A stretch of DNA of 64,000 bases from JAYREN01 sp963663375. Lineage in GTDB: Bacteria; Acidobacteriota; Holophagae; Holophagales; Holophagaceae. The DNA is taken from contig OY760195.1 in assembly GCA_963663375.1 (NCBI GenBank), forward strand, positions 992,001 to 1,056,000, read 5' to 3'. The notes under the pieces were generated by a model. That model was not told where the DNA came from. It made no database searches and worked only from the letters and a program-made list of their open reading frames with translations. Of the stretch, positions 60,986-64,000 are shown in pieces; the stretch's first letter is position 1; every line of letters starts with the position of its first letter. Position numbers and translations under genes: made by a program.

Positions 60986-63106
60986 ATGGAAACGCTGCAA
61001 CAGAAACTCCAGAAGCTCACCCAGAACCTCTGGTGGACCTGGCGCCCCGAAGTGCGCGCGATCTTCCGGGATATCGATCTCGATCTGTACCACCGCGCCC
61101 ATCGCAACCCATTGCGGGTGCTGCGGGAGGTCACTCCGGCCTTCCTCGAGCAGCGGGCCGCCCAGGTGGACATCACCACTCGCACGGATCGCGCCCTGCG
61201 GCAGTTGCACGAGTACCTGAACCCCGTCACCACCTGGGGCATGGTGCATGCGGGCACTCTCCAGAGTCGGCCTGTGGCCTATTTCTGTGCCGAGTTCGGC
61301 ATCCACGAGTGCCTGCCCATCTACTCCGGCGGCCTGGGCATCCTCGCAGGCGATCACCTCAAGGGGGCCTCGAACCTGGGCATGCCCCTGGTGGGCGTGG
61401 GACTGCTCTACCGCGAGGGCTACACCACCCAGCAGCTGGATGCCAGTTTCTGGCAGCACGATGTCACGGAGCCCTACGACATCCAGGATCTACCTCTAGA
61501 AGTGGGCCGGGACCCCCAGGGCAACCCGGTGCGCATCAGCGTTGAACTGCCGGGGCGCCTGATCTGGGCCAGGGTGTGGGAGGCCAAGGTGGGCCGCATC
61601 CGGTTGATCCTGCTGGATACCCGCGACGATGCCAACAGCGAAGAGGACAAGATGCTCGCGGCCCGCCTCTACGGCGGCGATCAGCGCATGCGCATTCAGC
61701 AGGAACTCCTCCTCGGCGTGGGCGGCAGCCGCGCCCTCCGGGCCCTCGGCATCACCCCCAGCGTGTACCACCTGAACGAAGGCCACAGCGCCTTCGCGAT
61801 CCTGGAGCGGGCCCGCCAACGGGTGCAGCACGACGGGCTGGACCCCCGGCAGGCCATCAAGGAATGTTCCCAGGCCACGGTCTTCACCACCCACACACCG
61901 GTGGATGCGGGCCACGACCGCTTCCCCGCCGACCTTGCCGCGGAGCACCTCTCCAGCCTGGCCCAGGGCCTTCAGTTGCCCCTGCACGATGTGATGGGCT
62001 TCGGGCGGGTCAATCCCTCCGACGATGGCGCCCCCTTCATGCCCACGGTGCTGGCGCTCAAGCATTCCAGGAAGGCCAACGGCGTCAGTGCCCTGCATGG
62101 CAACGTCTCCCGGGCCATGTGGAACTGCCTTTGGCCCGACCGCAAGGAAGAAGACGTGCCCATCGGCCATGTCACCAACGGCGTCCACACCCACACCTGG
62201 CTGGCCTCCGAGCTGAACCAGCTCTTCCAGACCCACCTCGGGATCAACTGGCTGGATGGCATCGTGCGCCCCGATATGTGGACCAAGATCGAATCCATGG
62301 ACAGCGCCGAACTGTGGGAGATCAAGCAGGTAATCAAGGCCCGCCTGATCCGCCTGGTGCGCGAGCGGGGCGGCAAGCTCCGGGAACGCAACGGCCTGGC
62401 CCTCATCGAGCCGCCGCCCCTGGATCCCGATGCCCTCACCATCGGTTTCGCACGCCGCTTCGTGCCCTACAAGCGCCCCGATCTGCTCTTCCGCAACCTC
62501 GATCGCATCGCCGCCCTGGTGAACGACCCCCACCGCCCCGTGAACCTGGTCTTCGCGGGGCGCGCCCACCCGGCGGATGGCCCCGGCAAGGCCATCATCC
62601 AGCGGGTGGGCCAGTTCACCGATGATCCCCGGTTCCGCAATCGCGTGGCCTTCGTCGAGAACTACAACATCCATGTGGGGCGCAATCTCTACCAGGGTGT
62701 GGACGCCTGGCTCAACAATCCCCGTCGTCCCCTGGAAGCCTGCGGCACCAGCGGCATGAAGGTGGTCGCCAACGGCGGCCTGCACATTTCGGTGCTGGAT
62801 GGATGGTGGGCCGAGGCCTACGACGGCGAGAACGGCTTCGCCATCGGCAACGGGGAGATTCACGCCAACCAGGACATCCAGGACGAGCGTGACTTCGAGG
62901 CCCTCCTCTCCATGCTGGAGAACGAGATCGTGCCCATGTACTACGATCGCGATGCCCAGGGTGTGCCGCGCCACTGGATGCAGCGGGTCAAGCGCAGCAT
63001 CCGCACCCTGGCCTGGCGCTTCAACGCCGACCGCATGGTGATGGACTACGTGCGCAACTGCTACCTGCCCGCCGCCACCGCCAGCTCCTGTCAGATGCCC
63101 AGCTGA
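60986..63106 (+). CDS. glgP: GlgP-type alpha-glucan phosphorylase (short form)
   Basis: This 706-residue PLP enzyme releases glucose-1-phosphate from glycogen or maltodextrin. It is of the shorter type (about 700-850 residues, related to Thermotoga/Thermus AgpA) rather than the 800-plus E. coli form. It has NLWWTWRPEVRAIFRDID at the start, VAYFCAEFGIHECLPIYSGGLGILAGDHLKGASNLG, VYHLNEGHSAFA, TTHTPVDAGHDRF, FARRFVPYKRPDL, VENYNIHVGRNLYQGVDAWLNNPRRPLEACGTSGMK with PLP-Lys592, and NGGLHISVLDGWW. The ATG at 60986 has GAGGAG upstream. It is last of the three-gene glycogen operon. Confidence 0.96.
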   Translation: METLQQKLQKLTQNLWWTWRPEVRAIFRDIDLDLYHRAHRNPLRVLREVTPAFLEQRAAQVDITTRTDRALRQLHEYLNPVTTWGMVHAGTLQSRPVAYFCAEFGIHECLPIYSGGLGILAGDHLKGASNLGMPLVGVGLLYREGYTTQQLDASFWQHDVTEPYDIQDLPLEVGRDPQGNPVRISVELPGRLIWARVWEAKVGRIRLILLDTRDDANSEEDKMLAARLYGGDQRMRIQQELLLGVGGSRALRALGITPSVYHLNEGHSAFAILERARQRVQHDGLDPRQAIKECSQATVFTTHTPVDAGHDRFPADLAAEHLSSLAQGLQLPLHDVMGFGRVNPSDDGAPFMPTVLALKHSRKANGVSALHGNVSRAMWNCLWPDRKEEDVPIGHVTNGVHTHTWLASELNQLFQTHLGINWLDGIVRPDMWTKIESMDSAELWEIKQVIKARLIRLVRERGGKLRERNGLALIEPPPLDPDALTIGFARRFVPYKRPDLLFRNLDRIAALVNDPHRPVNLVFAGRAHPADGPGKAIIQRVGQFTDDPRFRNRVAFVENYNIHVGRNLYQGVDAWLNNPRRPLEACGTSGMKVVANGGLHISVLDGWWAEAYDGENGFAIGNGEIHANQDIQDERDFEALLSMLENEIVPMYYDRDAQGVPRHWMQRVKRSIRTLAWRFNADRMVMDYVRNCYLPAATASSCQMPS

Positions 63107-63124
63107 GGCTTGTGATCGCAACAA

Positions 63125-63163
63125 CAGCGGGGCCTCCACGGATTCTCCGTGAAGGCCCCGCTG
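63125..63163. terminator. Terminator between glgP and nadC
   Basis: A 17-bp stem (63125-63141 and 63147-63163, one mismatch) with loop ATTCT lies between convergent glgP and nadC. The following bases are only mildly T-rich, but the position and strength suit a two-way terminator. Confidence 0.75.
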
Positions 63164-63177
63164 CTATTGATTGAACC

Positions 63178-64000
63178 CTACTCCATCCGCAGACTGAGAT
63201 CCGCGGCGGGAGCGCTGTGCGTGAGGGCTCCCACGCTCAGAAAGTCCACGCCGGTCTCGGCCACGGCCCGGGCCCGCTCCAGGTTCAGGTTGCCGCTGGC
63301 CTCCAGGAAGAGGCGGCGGCCCGAGTCATTCCGGAGCTGCACGGCCTCCACCATAGCCTCCAGGGTCATGTTGTCCAGCAGGACACCGTCCACGCTCGCC
63401 AGCGCCAGGCACTCCCGCACCTGCTCCAGGGTCTCGGCTTCCACTTCGATGCGAATGAGGTTGGGAGCGACCCGCCGGGCCGCATCCACGGCGGCGGCGA
63501 TGCCTCCAGCGGCGGCGATGTGGTTCTCCTTGAGCAGCACCCCATCGCCCAGGGTGAGGCGGTGGTTGCAGCCGCCTCCGCAGCGCACGGCGTATTTTTC
63601 GAGCAGCTTGAGTCCAGGGGTGGTCTTGCGGGTATCCAGCACCCTGGCTCCGGTGCCCTCGATGGCGTCCACGAAGCGCCGGGTGAGGGTGGCGGTGCCC
63701 GAGAGGCGCTGCAGGAGATTCAGCATCACTCGTTCCGCCATGAGGATGGCCCGGCTGGAACCACTCACCCGCAGGACCTCCTGCCCCCTCGACACTCGGT
63801 CACCATCCCGGACCAGGGCCTTGACCTCCAGGGATGAATCCACCGCGTGGAAGACGTCTTCCGCCACCCTGAGGCCCGCCAGTACGAGGTCTGCCTTGGC
63901 AACGACCTTGGCGGTCATGGGGCGATCCGGCACCGAGGCCGTGGTCCAGTCCTGGGTGCCCCAGTCCTCCCGCAGGAAGTCCTGGATCTGCTCAAGGTAG
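63178..64000 (-). CDS. nadC: NadC, quinolinate phosphoribosyltransferase (5' end missing)
   Basis: The gene runs off the right edge of the window; about 273 codons are visible. The enzyme makes nicotinate mononucleotide from quinolinate in NAD synthesis. The N-terminal part FLREDWGTQDWTT continues in frame upstream of an internal GTG, so the start lies beyond base 64000. Family motifs present: SSRAILMAERVMLNLLQRLSGTATLTRRFVDAI, VLDTRKTTPGLKLLEKYAVRCGGGCNHRLTLGDGVLLKENHIAAAGG, IEVEAETLEQ, LLDNMTLEAM, LEASGNLNLERARAVAETGVDFLSVGALTHSA. Together with nadK it covers NAD(P) synthesis. Confidence 0.96.
   Translation of the reverse strand, partial: YLEQIQDFLREDWGTQDWTTASVPDRPMTAKVVAKADLVLAGLRVAEDVFHAVDSSLEVKALVRDGDRVSRGQEVLRVSGSSRAILMAERVMLNLLQRLSGTATLTRRFVDAIEGTGARVLDTRKTTPGLKLLEKYAVRCGGGCNHRLTLGDGVLLKENHIAAAGGIAAAVDAARRVAPNLIRIEVEAETLEQVRECLALASVDGVLLDNMTLEAMVEAVQLRNDSGRRLFLEASGNLNLERARAVAETGVDFLSVGALTHSAPAADLSLRME

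Noticed and set aside
58621..61257. Very long antisense open frame (878 codons) opposite glgB and the end of the debranching enzyme
   Set aside because: It mirrors a clear enzyme on the other strand, has no family signature and is Gly/Val/His-rich as expected of reversed GC-rich codons.

Overview
The window is GC-rich (clearly above 60 % by eye), almost entirely coding, and holds about 54 protein genes on both strands. No tRNA, rRNA or CRISPR array was seen. The mix of genes (Hanks-type kinases with PEGA domains, TamB, LipB, flagellar FliL/FliN, CheX, a glycogen operon, HEAT-repeat and DUF2062 proteins) suggests a free-living, diderm, motile bacterium. My best guess is Acidobacteriota, class Holophagae (Geothrix/Holophaga-like); this is inference, because there is no rRNA to place it.

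Layout. 1-5.9 kb: the end of purE, a hybrid histidine kinase, a PEGA Ser/Thr kinase and a LipB-Nudix fusion. 5.7-17.9 kb: a minus-strand run of HEAT protein, dnaG, rpoD, a small secreted protein, and then a tight operon of zinc-ribbon kinase, tamB and moaD. 18-23.2 kb: an unknown P-loop protein, an NTF2-like protein, the compact fliL-fliN-thiD-unknown group, and HU. 23.6-29.3 kb: truA, a response regulator with a broken GGDEF site, the overlapping thiL-DUF2062-ybaB-recR group, a ferredoxin, cheX and a YqeY protein. 29.3-33.6 kb: a palindromic element, proS, three poorly known genes, an 83-bp tandem repeat and ndk. 33.7-42.2 kb: secA-rapZ-mltG, a tautomerase, a YdjM-like membrane protein, rho, and sixA with an alpha/beta hydrolase. 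42.3-52.4 kb: a DECD-box helicase, PBP1A, nadK, an exported protein, a MITE-like element, rbfA-truB, a methyltransferase and pgk-tpiA. 52.4-54.1 kb: a FemAB-like transferase and a polyprenyl-phosphate sugar transferase. 54.4-63.1 kb: a glycogen operon of fused debranching enzyme, glgB and glgP. 63.2-64 kb: partial nadC.

How the genes fit together. Most are housekeeping: replication and transcription (dnaG, rpoD, rho, HU), RNA modification and ribosome assembly (truA, truB, rbfA, helicase), envelope building (tamB, secA, mltG, PBP1A, sugar transferase), cofactors (lipB, moaD, thiD, thiL, nadK, nadC) and central carbon (pgk, tpiA, glycogen). Many neighbours overlap by 1 or 4 bases, pointing to translational coupling.

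The most unusual content is: (1) a LipB-Nudix fusion; (2) a debranching enzyme laid out like eukaryotic AGL, coupled to glgB and glgP; (3) a 335-bp element with 27-bp terminal inverted repeats ending on the truB stop codon; (4) three 83-bp direct repeats running into a hairpin that contains the ndk stop codon; (5) several sensor, kinase or adaptor proteins whose hallmark residues are changed. No complete new defence or mobile system was found.
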